DNA from: Ophthalmolycus amberensis
Taxonomy: Eukaryota; Chordata; Actinopteri; Perciformes; Zoarcidae
Direction: 5' to 3'
DNA: 64,000 nucleotides
Assembly: GCA_024529925.1 (NCBI GenBank)
Contig: JAFEUB010000813.1
Span: 209,001-273,000, forward strand
A model generated the notes under the pieces. That model was given only the letters and a program-made list of their open reading frames with translations, searched no databases and was not told where the DNA came from. Every line of letters starts with the position of its first letter. Within the stretch, counting starts at the first letter, position 1. This document shows positions 42,101 through 50,469 of this stretch, one piece after another. A program made the translations under genes and the position numbers.

Positions 42101-45100
42101 ACACACACTGTTCTCTCTTTCTCTCAAAAGCATTGACAATCCCAATATTGAAAACTAAATACATGCCCAAGGAACACATATCCGAAGAGTCAAATATTCG
42201 GGTCCAGCCCTAATTGTAAGATCACACCTCTGCAGTCTATTCTCACAAATATGTTTGCATGTAATTGAAACACTAATCACTCCGTAATTACAATAGACTA
42301 CTGCGTACGTCACACCATGACAATGTAATAGCCAGTGGGCGGACAGGAGAAAAGAGAGAAGAAAACATGGGAGATGAGGCGTGATATAAAAGTTATGGCC
42401 CATGAAGAAGAAGAAAGGAGGAGCTGACATTTTGACGAATATGCTGCTGTCTGTGGAAATGGCTCGACTACAGAACTCATGGAGCAAAAGCTTCTCGAGT
42501 TCCCAAGAACGATTTCACAACCCCACAAGCTCCTAAATTATGAAATGAAACATGCTTTTGTTCATTTTACATCCATTTCCACCTCTGTAGGAGCTGCAAC
42601 TGCAGAAACATATTTCTAATTTGAACTTGTGCTATCAGCATGAACAAGTAGAGCATTCAATGAAGAAATGCTGTGCACTGATGACGTTGTGTCTCTTTCA
42701 GATATACCCAGGTGTACAGTATGGTGGACGAGGAAACATGCAACCAGCTGACTGCTCTCGGTATAAAATAAAAAAGACACAAAGCTTTTAGGAGATTTTC
42801 CATCCTTGCCAGGAGAAGACAAAGAATGAAAGAATGAAATAAATAAATTGCTGAGGAAGTGATGTTATTCGTGCTTTTCCTGTCTTTCTTTGAAAAACCT
42901 CCATGATGACTGACATAACAGGTGCAATTCCAGCCAAAGTAATATTCTTAAGTGCCTCCTTTTCCTGTTTTTCACTGCTTTGGAATCCGCTGAATCCATT
43001 AATCCATTGCATCATCTCTTTCTCTTTCATTTTTTTTGTGTCATGGAGGACTTGCAGTTTGAAAATGACATATTTTACAATGATTCACAGAACACCGCTG
43101 TGACAGCAAGCTGTAATTCTCGAAGCTTTTAAATCTGTCCTTTTTAAACGCAGTCCAGACAGAAGATGAAAGGTTGTTAGTGTAAAAATCAAACACTTTA
43201 AAACTCCTACTCTGATTAATACTCCATTCAAATTTCCATTTTTTAAAAATATGATTAGAAATGGCTACAAGCTGTTCCGGTGCAGTGACCAGCCAGCAGG
43301 GGGGGATAAAGCTCTGGTTCCTCTCATGTCACCTCCTCTGTACTAAAACTCCTCCAGTCCCCCTTCCCCCCGCTTCATCCCCGACTCCCTCTCTTCTGCC
43401 CCCTGACGGGAAAGGCCAACTGAGCTCTGGAGAATATTTATGAGCGAGGGAGAGCAATTGGTTTGAGATCATTCGACAAGGGAGGGAGGGAGAGAAAGAA
43501 GAGGGGGGTGGTGAGAGGAACTGAGACAAAGCAAAAAGGAAAATAGAGATAAAGGCAGAGATAAAGGCAGAGGTTGACTTTTTCTGTTTTTATTAAAACT
43601 CCTTTTAACCTGGTGGTTAATTAAAATGTTAATTAAAATCTATCTCAGTATGCGTATGTGCTTGCATACATATAGGATGAGTCTTTCTACAGCTGCAAGG
43701 ACCAAAAATGTGCACAAGCATATGGAAAACAATTGAACCCAAGGATATTTTGTCTTCTCCTCAGTTCTACAAGGGACCAGTTTGGGTTTTGGACTCGGAT
43801 TGCAACACGTAGCGGTGACAGTTCAAGAGCCAATAATAAGACTTTTACAGTTCCATAAAGGGTCGTATACGTGTCTGCAAGAAGCAGAACAGTGTTGAGG
43901 ATCAATACGAATGACCCAAAGTCTTTTTCTTTTTTTTACCCAGATTTCTCTGGCTTTCAGAATTCATGAGTCTGTTTTTGAACAAAAAAAAACTGTGCAG
44001 CCCGTTGCATTATGAAGGCAGTAGAAAGGCATCTCTTCAGTTCTCAACTGGCATCCTCGACTGCTCAGCGATGAATGACGGCGCTTCGGGTGCAAGATAT
44101 TTAAAGCCTGCAAAGACTTGTTATTCAAGGCAGGGACAGCCAATGACAACGCAGGAGCATTATTCCACTTTTCGACATGGTAATATTCTGCCCGTTCACT
44201 TGAGTTTCTATTTGGTTTTTGCTCTAATTGGTCAGCTTGCTTTTCTTCAGAGGAAACCGAAAAGGCCACCGTAGCTCAAGGGGAAAGGAGGGTTTTAGAC
44301 TTGTCAAGCTTTCATTTCTGGATATTTGCTGACAAGGGTCAATAGTAGTTAGTAGCCATACTCAAGGTTACAGAATGATTTAAAAAACAAATGTCTCATG
44401 CTCGAGTTTTGGAAATGAAATTGGTCAGGCAATGTCCGTGTGAGTTTTAGTAATGTAAAACTGTGAATCGTGTGTATGCAAATATCCGTTCGATTCTCAT
44501 GCCAAGGGTGTTGTAGGAAGACAAAAACACAAGAGAGGAGAGAGGGAGGTATAGAGACATCCTGAGAGACAGCAAGAAGAAGCCAGCAGAGAGGCAGCGA
44601 GGGAGGAAGTGATGGATGTGAGGAAGCCAACAGCGCTACAGTCTCTATCTGTGCCATTGTCACTCCTGTCAGCAGCTAAATGCCAGTGTCAGTCAAACCT
44701 CTGTTCGACTGGCATCAGACCCTCCATGTCACGGCTGCGTATGCTCCGCCAGCATCGTTCTCATCAACGGGTATCACAACACTTACCTGGCACAACACAC
44801 CGGCACAAATACAGACACTGCAAGTAATGCACGCCCAGTCACGGTTTAGCTCATTGTTGTTGTTGGCTGAAAACAGTATAGGCTGCATTAACGTTTCATG
44901 AAATTAGAAAACCAACATTGTTTCCGGGCTAATCTACATTAAAAAAGCTATTTGAAAAGGTTTTACTAGATCAGAGACATTTCTTAACCTCTAGAGAACC
45001 ACGTCACCCTCAAGTCAAAATCCACTTATGAGGGCAATTTGTAAAATAAACATGTACACACACACCGTTTCTATCCTGCAGAGAAAACTCTGTGTGTATG

Positions 45101-46177
45101 CATGTATGGATGTGTGTTGGTATTTTTATGGCCAGTGAACTTTTGGTGGACTGTGAGATGCAAGACTTAGAACGACGTCTACTTTGAAACAGCGTACATG
45201 GTGTGTGTACTATTTCATAACATATATCTGATTGACAACAAAATGGGCAACTGCCTCATATCCTGTGAACTCATACAGCGGGGTTTGTTTGCATCTTGAC
45301 ATACTGCCATGAAATCCTGTTATTTCACTCTCCTGTCTCAAACTACGGAAGAGAAATGTTTTCCGTCGCAAGCTTTCAAACAATACCCTGCTGCTTTCCA
45401 GCGCACACCCACTGTACTTCACACCACACACATCTGAAGCCATCCTGTCTACCCACTGTCACACATCAACTAGCTCAGTCAGATATCTGTTACGTCCCGC
45501 TGCTTTGCCCAAACCCCTCCTGCGGTATCTCCACTTTGAGTTTCCACTGATATGCAGCATTCTGAGGGTTTGTATCAAACTCAAACCATATGTCTCTGCA
45601 GCCCACAAAAAAAGAGGAAGCAGCCAGTCGCACCCAAAGAAACTGTCACATGCAGAGCTTTCATTTGTATGCTAAACTCCACTAAGTAATCGCTTTATCC
45701 CACAGTTTTCCACCTACTGAATGTGCATCTTTTATAGTCCAAACAAAAGTATGATGTAATATATTTCCTATGCTGTAAAAAATGCCTGTTTTCCTCCAGA
45801 AAATAGAGCTTTAAGTAATTACACAACATCTCTGCATTTGGTTCATTTCACAATCAACCTTCCTCCCAGGCAACTCAGCCTTGCAGACAGGCATCCTTTA
45901 CCCAGCCGCTTACGGTCTCTCACCTGTATATCTTGTACTTGGTGGTGAATCCTTGTTGGTAGCGCTCTGTGAAATCAACAAACTCCTGGGAGTGGTGAAA
46001 AGGACCCTTGTCCGAAAGGAGCCAGCCCAGTGGGCCTGTGGCGCCGCTGAAGCCAGCCCCGACGGGGTCCGCCACCCTGGCCCCTACTGACACCCAGCTC
46101 TGGAGCAGGCTTAGTGTTAACCACTTCCATAGAAACATGAGGGCCGTCAGTCTAATGGAGATGCACGGGCCACTCAT
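3655..46177 (-). CDS. brinp1: BRINP-family neural protein, brinp1-like; complete 7-exon coding region, 770 aa
   Basis: Coding exons (minus strand, 5' to 3'): 46177-45924, 30562-30372, 28765-28581, 14151-14046, 13611-13375, 9957-9735, 4771-3655. Together they make 2313 nt, or 770 residues plus TAA, and every junction is a GT/AG border with matching phase. Family members are roughly 760-785 aa, so this looks full length. Residues about 10-33 form a hydrophobic signal peptide. The MACPF signature Y-G-T-H-F-x6-G-G is at 137-149. A cysteine-rich segment lies around 268-296 and a second at about 414-480. BRINPs are secreted or ER/Golgi-associated neuronal proteins, induced by BMP and retinoic acid, that restrain neural cell-cycle progression (family knowledge). 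The C-terminal exon (STDHYIGFETDLQD, YNWTLTLGNKW, end TTKLCS) resembles BRINP1 more than BRINP2/3 from memory. A fish-specific paralogue is possible, so the family is near certain and the symbol is provisional. Confidence 0.93.
4772..9734 (-). other. brinp intron 6 (5.0 kb)
   Basis: It runs from a minus-strand GT donor at 9734-9733 to an AG acceptor at 4773-4772. It is AT-rich with poly-A/T runs. I saw no second gene, RNA gene or clear mobile element. A short (CA)n-like tract sits near 9658-9690 close to the donor. Confidence 0.85.
9735..9957 (-). CDS. brinp1: brinp coding exon 6, residues 326-398 plus split codons
   Basis: The 223-nt exon runs from acceptor ttgccttccag|AT to donor GAGAG|GTGAGA. 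It encodes DEFQNFVRRLP through the basic KARRIINKLFTLSKRC segment to LRER. The aspartate codon is shared with exon 5 (G|AT) and the last arginine with exon 7 (AG|G), so the frame is preserved across both borders. The DEF...RRLP and LFxLSKRC motifs are family hallmarks. Rich in R/K and L, it probably forms helices. Confidence 0.95.
9958..13374 (-). other. brinp intron 5 (3.4 kb)
   Basis: Non-coding, with GT/AG ends. It contains an A-rich low-complexity patch near 10907-10945 (AAC-type repeats) and otherwise nothing I can assign. Confidence 0.85.
13375..13611 (-). CDS. brinp1: brinp coding exon 5, residues 247-324 plus split codons
   Basis: The 237-nt exon runs from acceptor ccttgccatag|GC to donor GAGTCAG|GTCAGT. 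It encodes LQAILPEYIRARFVQAALSY, then a Cys-dense stretch (GC..., FVCRDSDCWCRC, PQCNCP) and an amphipathic helix ending FEES. The cysteine cluster (residues about 269-295) is the first disulfide-rich region and is conserved across BRINPs. The exon begins with two bases that complete the glycine split with exon 4 and ends with the first base of the aspartate completed by exon 6. The ATG inside the exon is not a start. Confidence 0.95.
13612..14045 (-). other. brinp intron 4 (434 bp)
   Basis: Short intron with GT/AG ends and a minus-strand pyrimidine-rich stretch before the acceptor. Nothing else seen. Confidence 0.85.
14046..14151 (-). CDS. brinp1: brinp coding exon 4, residues 211-245 plus split codon
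   Basis: The 106-nt exon runs from acceptor tcccttcag|GTG to donor TTGCAAG|GTTGGG. It encodes VTETRTGPLGCSNYDNLDSV and then a short serine/valine-rich run to NLQ. The motif is one of the most conserved stretches in BRINP proteins and lies at the C-terminal edge of the MACPF region. It enters in phase 0 and leaves with one base of a glycine codon. Confidence 0.95.
14669..14692. repeat. Perfect 24-bp palindrome
   Basis: The 12-base half-site AATTGGTGGAGT is followed immediately by its exact reverse complement. It lies in intron 3, about 0.5 kb on the upstream side of brinp exon 4. No transposon ends are recognised around it. Confidence 0.9.
15480..15935. repeat. Teleost dispersed repeat interrupted by AT-rich satellite
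   Basis: Two related units begin near 15491 ('gatggtggcttcatgaaaag') and 15600 ('catggtagcactagatgaaa'). Each runs into 'catcctg/catcctc' phrases, and the element appears to resume at 15897 with 'atattttagtctggactaaa' and 'gtggtggacc'. The phrases match a dispersed repeat I associate with fish genomes. The class is uncertain. The middle is filled by the AT satellite listed separately. Confidence 0.45.
15707..15887. repeat. 29-bp AT satellite (3+ copies) grading into (TA)n and (CA)n
   Basis: Three exact 29-bp units start at 15707, 15736 and 15765, each containing ACTAGATATATA. A partial copy follows, then a (TA)n run and a short (CA)n run ending near 15887. It is likely unstable in length. 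Confidence 0.9.
16005..16185 (+). mobile_element. Possible non-LTR retrotransposon (LINE) fragment
   Basis: Phrases such as 'ctcacagcctgaggaaagaa', 'gctgctctgatgtctggcgg' and 'cagacggcagcagggtgaac' resemble a common fish LINE segment. The family is not certain and no reading frame of length survives. The call rests on remembered repeat phrasing and would need a repeat-library search. Confidence 0.4.
19920..20150 (+). repeat. Dispersed teleost repeat ending in (CGGA)n
   Basis: It contains two 'gtgacctt(t)gacctttga'-type phrases (19948, 20034), then 'ggcgttcctgagaatgggcc', a CGGA tandem at 20113-20131 and 'cctccggccacgactgtc'. This arrangement recurs as a dispersed element in fish genomes. I cannot name its class with confidence. 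Confidence 0.5.
21622..21700 (+). mobile_element. DNA-transposon-like scrap
   Basis: 'gtgtttacaccaaacgcaaa' is a phrase I associate with short non-autonomous fish DNA transposons. No inverted partner or target duplication was found, so it is a fragment at best. Confidence 0.25.
28581..28765 (-). CDS. brinp1: brinp coding exon 3, residues 150-210
   Basis: The 185-nt exon runs from acceptor gtattcatag|GG to donor ATCAAG|GTAAGA. It encodes EESLMIFVDKRKLSRTYEVS, a variable Ser/Asn stretch, then the conserved ALHQLAASYFIDRESTLHKL and HHIQIA motifs. It is part of the MACPF fold. The first two bases complete the second glycine of the Gly-Gly pair that ends the MACPF signature. The exon ends in phase 0. 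Confidence 0.95.
28766..30371 (-). other. brinp intron 2 (1.6 kb)
   Basis: GT/AG ends and AT-rich. No gene or mobile element seen. Confidence 0.85.
30372..30562 (-). CDS. brinp1: brinp coding exon 2, residues 86-148 plus split codons (MACPF signature)
   Basis: The 191-nt exon runs from acceptor tgacattgcag|G to donor CTAGGAG|GTAAAT. It encodes EFGRWKVNSLALER, then SLPLDPEFHQTIRQLGRRP, and ends with KYGTHFLLSATLG. The last segment, with the split glycine, is the canonical MACPF signature Y-G-T-H-F-x6-G-G. The first base completes the arginine begun in exon 1. The exon has no ATG-started frame of any length on its own strand, so it is easy to miss; it was found by translating the stretch between the two splice sites. 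Confidence 0.95.
33130..33420. other. GC/CpG-rich patch in intron 1
   Basis: It is clearly more GC-rich than its surroundings and includes a poly-C run (about 33169-33180) and several CG dinucleotides. Short open frames cross it but none resembles a protein I know. It may be an alternative promoter, an enhancer or old retrocopied sequence. Confidence 0.3.
34033..34828. mobile_element. hAT-like non-autonomous DNA transposon (MITE-like, about 0.8 kb)
   Basis: The left part reads TGTAACAATACACG followed by 'gaaccgtttggtac' and 'ggttcggtacgc'. The right part contains 'gtaccgaaccgtgg', 'gaaccgaaccgcgg' and ends GAACCGTTACACCCCTA, so the two ends are imperfect inverted repeats. Both flanks carry GTTATG (34027-34032 and 34829-34834), the likely remains of an 8-bp target duplication. 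No transposase frame remains. The left terminus appears to have lost the usual first few bases. The motifs match a widespread fish hAT family from memory. Confidence 0.65.
36090..36330. other. GC-rich patch in intron 1, unassigned
   Basis: A GC-rich stretch is open in more than one frame for about 70-90 codons. The predicted peptides are Ala/Pro/Arg-rich with no motif I recognise. It adjoins the palindromic element at 36329, so it may be part of a mobile element. Confidence 0.3.
36329..36432. repeat. Short palindromic MITE-like element
   Basis: The outer arms TTGGCCCAAT (36330-36339) and ATTGGGCCA (36424-36432) are inverted. The inner arms TCACGGACTT (36350-36359) and AAGTCCGTGA (36377-36386) are a perfect 10-bp inverted pair. 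The nesting suggests a small foldback element. Confidence 0.5.
36975..37144. repeat. Poly-C/poly-A tract and long (GT)n microsatellite
   Basis: Eighteen C (36975-36992) run into eight A, and about 70 bases later there is an uninterrupted (GT)n of about 39 units (37067-37144). The long open frames here are artefacts of the dinucleotide repeat. Confidence 0.95.
37575..37635 (+). mobile_element. LINE 3' tail with (ATCT)n
   Basis: 'tttccccctggggatgaata' followed by 'aagtatacatctatctatct' is the usual form of a fish non-LTR retrotransposon 3' end with its tetranucleotide tail. Only the tail is visible. Confidence 0.6.
39131..39157. repeat. (GA)n microsatellite
   Basis: An uninterrupted GA dinucleotide run of about 13 units. 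A shorter, interrupted GA tract lies at 40908-40931. Confidence 0.9.
42135..42210. mobile_element. Possible hAT-type transposon end
   Basis: 'aatattcgggtccagcccta' (42192-42211) resembles the terminal sequence of a fish hAT family. I could not find the matching opposite end or a target duplication. Confidence 0.25.
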
Positions 46178-46231
46178 GCTGCTTCCCCCGGCCCCGGTGA
46201 CTCCTCATTCTCCCTGCACTCTGGATGAGTC
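45924..46231 (-). CDS. brinp1: brinp first coding exon with 54-nt 5' UTR, residues 1-84
   Basis: The acceptor (a minus-strand pyrimidine-rich run, then cccggcag|GA at 46231/46232) is followed by 54 nt of 5' UTR and ATG at 46177. The 254 coding nt end at donor ATACAG|GTGAGA. The N-terminus has a hydrophobic core (about residues 10-33, LTALMFLWKWLTLSLL) typical of a signal peptide. The mature region has GWLLSDKGPFHHSQEF and ERYQQGFTTKYKIYR, both strong BRINP motifs. This ATG is preferred because it gives a complete signal peptide. The next Met (residue 14) would cut into it. Confidence 0.93.
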
Positions 46232-46543
46232 CTGCCGGGAGGAGAAAGGGGAGGAAGAGGGAGAGGAGTTGAAGCAGGGCAGACACAGAGAACGATAAGG
46301 TTGTAATTGTGGTTTGGGCGTGAGTGGGATATAGATAAACTGAGAACGCTGCAATTCTCCAGTGTTACTGGGTCAAAAAAGATGACAAAGGGTCATTCGT
46401 TTTAGAGAGTGTCTACATTGTTTTTAATGTAGATCAATAAGTAAATCATATATTAAAATGATTTGCTCGAAATGTAAATTGGTTGTTAGAAAAAGTGCAA
46501 TGTGTCAAATTCTGTTATTGTTTTAATATGATGAATTTTTTAC

Positions 46544-47200
46544 CTTATTTTGTAAGCCCGTGACTGTTCAGAAGTAGTCCCCGCAAAATCCCCTGATAGG
46601 ACCGTGAAGTTGGGTTCAGCGCATGGACGCGGCGACATTGGCAAAGGACTTTTTTTTTGTTTTCTCGGGGATTAGTATCGCCACAAATGCAAACAGACGC
46701 ACAATTATGTGCAGCGCAACTTGAGCGAAACAGAATATGACGTCCAACCTCCTCAGAGCGCGCTCGTGTCCTCTTTATCACAGTGGCATATTTCCGGCGG
46801 AGAGCTTCAAACGCTGCGCAATAGATAGTGTAGGTCCAATCCAGCGGAATGAGTCGCAGCGCACACGATGCGTCTAGAGCGCACAGTCTCAAGCATTCCA
46901 GGTAGAACCAATTATTTAAACACAACAGTAGATTTTGGAATCGGGTAATGCGCAGGGACCAATGACCACCCGCATGTGAGGAGCGACCCTAGTTGCTGCC
47001 CTCTAACTCATTTCTGCTCTTTTTTGGAAAATCTCGGGACGCGTGCAGGGCGCACGAAATGCCGCTGACATAGCTGCTGACGGTGCCTGGGTTCCCAGCG
47101 CACTGAACGTGTGAATGACATTCGCTGCGCTCTCGCTATCTCTCTCTCTCTCTCTCGCCCTGTACCATTCCGCCCAATATAATTTATTCCAGCACCGAGC
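46544..47200 (-). promoter_or_regulatory. Candidate brinp promoter / non-coding exon 1 (CpG-rich)
   Basis: This stretch is rich in CG dinucleotides (for example 46619-46640, 46755-46800 and 47037-47105) compared with the AT-rich flanks. It lies just upstream of the first coding exon. A possible minus-strand donor ATAAG|GTAAAA at 46544/46543 would pair with the acceptor at 46231 to give a 312-bp intron. The assignment is inferred from composition and position only. A more distant first exon is equally possible. Confidence 0.3.
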
Positions 47201-49945
47201 ACACTCCCGGTTGGCTGAGACGTAAATGGAGGAAGTGAGAGTATGAGGTGTTCAGAGTGGTGGTGGGGGGGGGGGGGTTAGATGAGCCGATGGTCAGAGG
47301 ATGCCGATGTGCTCGAGTCAGATGTCTCATTTTAGAAACCCGACAGAAGTTACCTGCTGTTGAGATTAATAATATACTTAAATATATATAATATATTAAA
47401 AGCAGGATAGAGAGAAAATAGAAAATGAGAATGCAAATCACAAATCAATTTTACTAATTGTGCCTACACATTTATAATCTCATGGTTATTTCATTCACGG
47501 CAAAAAACGCATTCAAATAAAACATTTTAAAAAACATTTAAAGATGAAACTTCAAAATATATTTGTGAAAAGTTGAGTTTTTCAAAAACAATTGAGAAAC
47601 GGTCCTTACAATGTAATTGAATCTTATAAATGAATATTCAAGGAATCTATGAGATGTAGAGTCAGTCTGCTAATTGTAAATTGTTAAAACAGATATTATC
47701 TTAGTGTAAATGAATCTTTAAAAGTTGAAATCATTTTAATGATGGCTGTGCTGTGCTGATGATCACGACGAGGAGAGGGTGTATCCAGCCCCCTGCAGTT
47801 ATTCTCGTTATCTTATTTGCCCTCTTCCTCCTTCCTTCCTGCAGAATAATCATCACTTTCACCATAAGCAAACTTAATTAGATCTGCTCTATCCCTGCTC
47901 CTTTCGAGCGCATGTGCGTCGGACACTGAGCGTGGATCAGAGAGGCAGAGAGCGGGCGAACGAAGGGAGGGATATGTGCTGCCTTTCAGCTTTTCTGCAG
48001 ACGTTCAAAGGGAGGCTTTATACAGGGATTGGATTAGAGAAATGAACACCATTGAGTCGCGAGATTCACTGGCTCCCAAACTCAAAGATAAACTGGAATC
48101 CCGTGGCATAGCGACTTTCAGATTCTGGAGTGAAAGAATGAGTTGATTTGGCACGGTTTCATCATCATGTCTTGGGATTGGGTGGCTTTTCTTCTGACCC
48201 TGCATGCCTTGAAGCCACGACGACTTGAGAAGGACAACTTGGAACATTCTATAGTGTCGTTTGTTTGATGAGGATTTTCAACTTTTGTTTTAAGCTGCAT
48301 TGTAGCTGGCCATTTAAAGTTTGTCTGCAGGCAGAGGTTAAAGTTTCTTTTTTTCTTAAGTTTTGAATAAAAGATGGAGTAAGTGTCACAGCTCATTACT
48401 TACATGGATTCACAGTGCATATTAGGCAGTTTTTAGAACACTGTTTTCAGGTTTCAGAGCCCTAAAACGAGCAGAGTGGAAACACTCTTTAAATAAATCA
48501 TTTATCAATGTGTGTGTGTTTGTGTGTGCAAGGAGCTACGTTTGCATGTGTATTATGATGTGCTCACAATCAACTGTGCTTGCTTATTTCCTGTAAGACA
48601 AAGACAGACAAATAATTGATTGCCAATTGATGGAACATAGGGATGTCCATGAAGACTAGATGTGAACCAACCAACATGGCACAAGATAAAAAACAAAGGG
48701 AATGCCACAGCAAAGTGCTCATTATGGTACCAGATAGATGCAGGAAGGATACAAGTCTCAGCTGCTGAGCAGTGAACAATAACAAGGAGTCATCCTTACG
48801 CTCTTTCAGGCCGCAGTATCAAAAGGTTTTGATAATAAGCACAGGCGATGCCCTCTTCTGGACTTCATTTTCCTTCCAATCATGAGCAATGGTTCGCCCT
48901 ATGAACATTTGCATAATTACCCAGCCAATCAGGATGTGCCTAGGATACATGCAAACACCAGTGTTTATAGAACTGGGGTTACAATATCTTAACTTTTGTC
49001 ATAACTCACCCAGGCTCAGCCCTCTACTGGATTATATGGGTACAGTGGGTGGTGCCCGATGAACGCATGCCCTGCTGCTTCATAACGTCAACCCAACCAC
49101 ACTGATCCTGACCGACTGCAGACCACCTACTCTTTTATAACCTCGGCAACCTAGGAGATGTAGAGGGCCCCACCGTCCCAGCTAGTACATAACTGAACTG
49201 GGTAAAGTCATGGCCTAACCCTGAGGTGAAAACGAGAAGCTGTAGACACCCTTCAGACCACAGTCCCAGGTCATCAATGAGCACTGGGACAACACAACCT
49301 ACACACACTAACCCTTTTCACCATTCCTGTTTCTTTCCAGCAAGCACAGATCCTGAAAAGGCTGGAGACTTGGGTGATAATTGAAGTTAGGTTCAACGCA
49401 ACGAGGAGCCACTTTCACTGTTATCACAGCCTTTTAAGCCATAAATTACACACAGCATGAGAGGGGCTTATGGATAAGTATCGTGACACAACACTTTTTT
49501 TGTCCGACACCCAGGCCAGGCGCCAGGATAACGTGACCGAGGGGGCTGCTCATACTAATTTCATTATTTGATTCAACCATGCAATAGTCTTAGAAAGGCT
49601 GAATAAAAACAAGAACATAAGACTATAGTCTCAAAATCGAAGAATACATTCATTAATCAGAGCACTCACCTGAGAAAGTAGCACTAGCAGAGCACTAAAT
49701 ATGTTCCGAATTCATTTATTTAACGATTCTCAAAATATGCATCGGGGAGGCCGTAGAAAGCTATTTGCAGCTTGCAGCTCTTTCTCTCTCACTCCGTCTT
49801 TTTACAACCACAAAAAGCAAATAGAAACTAAACTAAGTCTGTCCATCTGTGGATATCCTCAACTCAATATAAGTTTTACGGAAAGCACCGCACCTACACA
49901 TGCGCCGCCACCCTCTATAAAATAGAAACGGCGTTGTCCGTGGTT

Positions 49946-50011
49946 CTGAAACAACAGCTAAATGAGCATGCGCCTTTAGCAAAAAGGCACATGTCCATTT
50001 AGCTGTTTCAG
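49946..50011. repeat. 66-nt imperfect hairpin
   Basis: The arms begin CTGAAAC..AGCTAAATG (49946-49964) and end CATTTAGCTGTTTCAG (49996-50011), with the inner parts GCATG/CATG and GCC/GGC also pairing. There are about 23 base pairs with one 3-nt bulge and a loop of about 11 nt. The size suits a pre-miRNA or a foldback element remnant. The sequence matches no microRNA I recall. Confidence 0.6.
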
Positions 50012-50100
50012 ATTAACCCATCTAATCTAACAGAAACAACAGGCAAAGCCTGTTTACTTTGAAATGTACAGAAGAAACAATAGCCAAAAAAACAAACATC

Positions 50101-50469
50101 CTGTACACCAGTGTTTTTCAACCTTTTCTGACCCTCAGTACATTCTTACATTAAAAAGATCCAAAAAAGTTACAAAATGACACATTGTTGCATAATGCAT
50201 CATATATGCTGTCACTTTAATGACAAGTCTCAGTGTGAAACCTGGGCCCGTTTAGATGAACACAAAGCTGATATCCTGGCAGAAACTGAGAAAAGGGTCT
50301 TCCTCAACAGCTCTCAGTCTCTCTCTGATTTTAGTTCAGAGTCTTGTCACAAAGGCACATTTTTTTGCAGCAACTAAATACTTTTTTTTTGGACCGATGA
50401 AGTGAAATTGGACACTTTCCCACAACACACCTGCCAATCTCTATGTGGTTGAAAATCACTGCTGTACAC
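50101..50469. mobile_element. hAT-type MITE with perfect 8-bp target-site duplication
   Basis: The element itself is 50109-50461 (353 bp). It begins CAGTGTTTTTCAACC and ends GGTTGAAAATCACTG, a 15-bp terminal inverted repeat with one mismatch. The direct repeat CTGTACAC flanks it exactly on both sides (50101-50108 and 50462-50469), and 8 bp is the hAT superfamily length. It has no transposase reading frame, so it is non-autonomous. The intact duplication indicates limited decay since insertion. Confidence 0.92.

Larger units (their letters stand above)
30563..45923 (-). other. brinp intron 1 of the coding region (15.4 kb)
   Basis: Large intron with GT/AG ends. It holds a hAT-like MITE (34033-34828), GC-rich patches (33130-33420 and 36090-36330), a small palindromic element (36329-36432), poly-C/poly-A and (GT)n microsatellites (36975-37144), a LINE tail (37575-37635), (GA)n tracts (39131-39157, 40908-40931) and a possible hAT-type end (42135-42210). 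No second gene is seen. Confidence 0.85.

Noticed and set aside
49664..49675. Strong minus-strand splice donor consensus CTCAG|GTGAGT as a brinp exon 1 donor
   Set aside because: The consensus is good, but the sequence on its exon side is AT-rich with no promoter signs, so I could not support an exon there.
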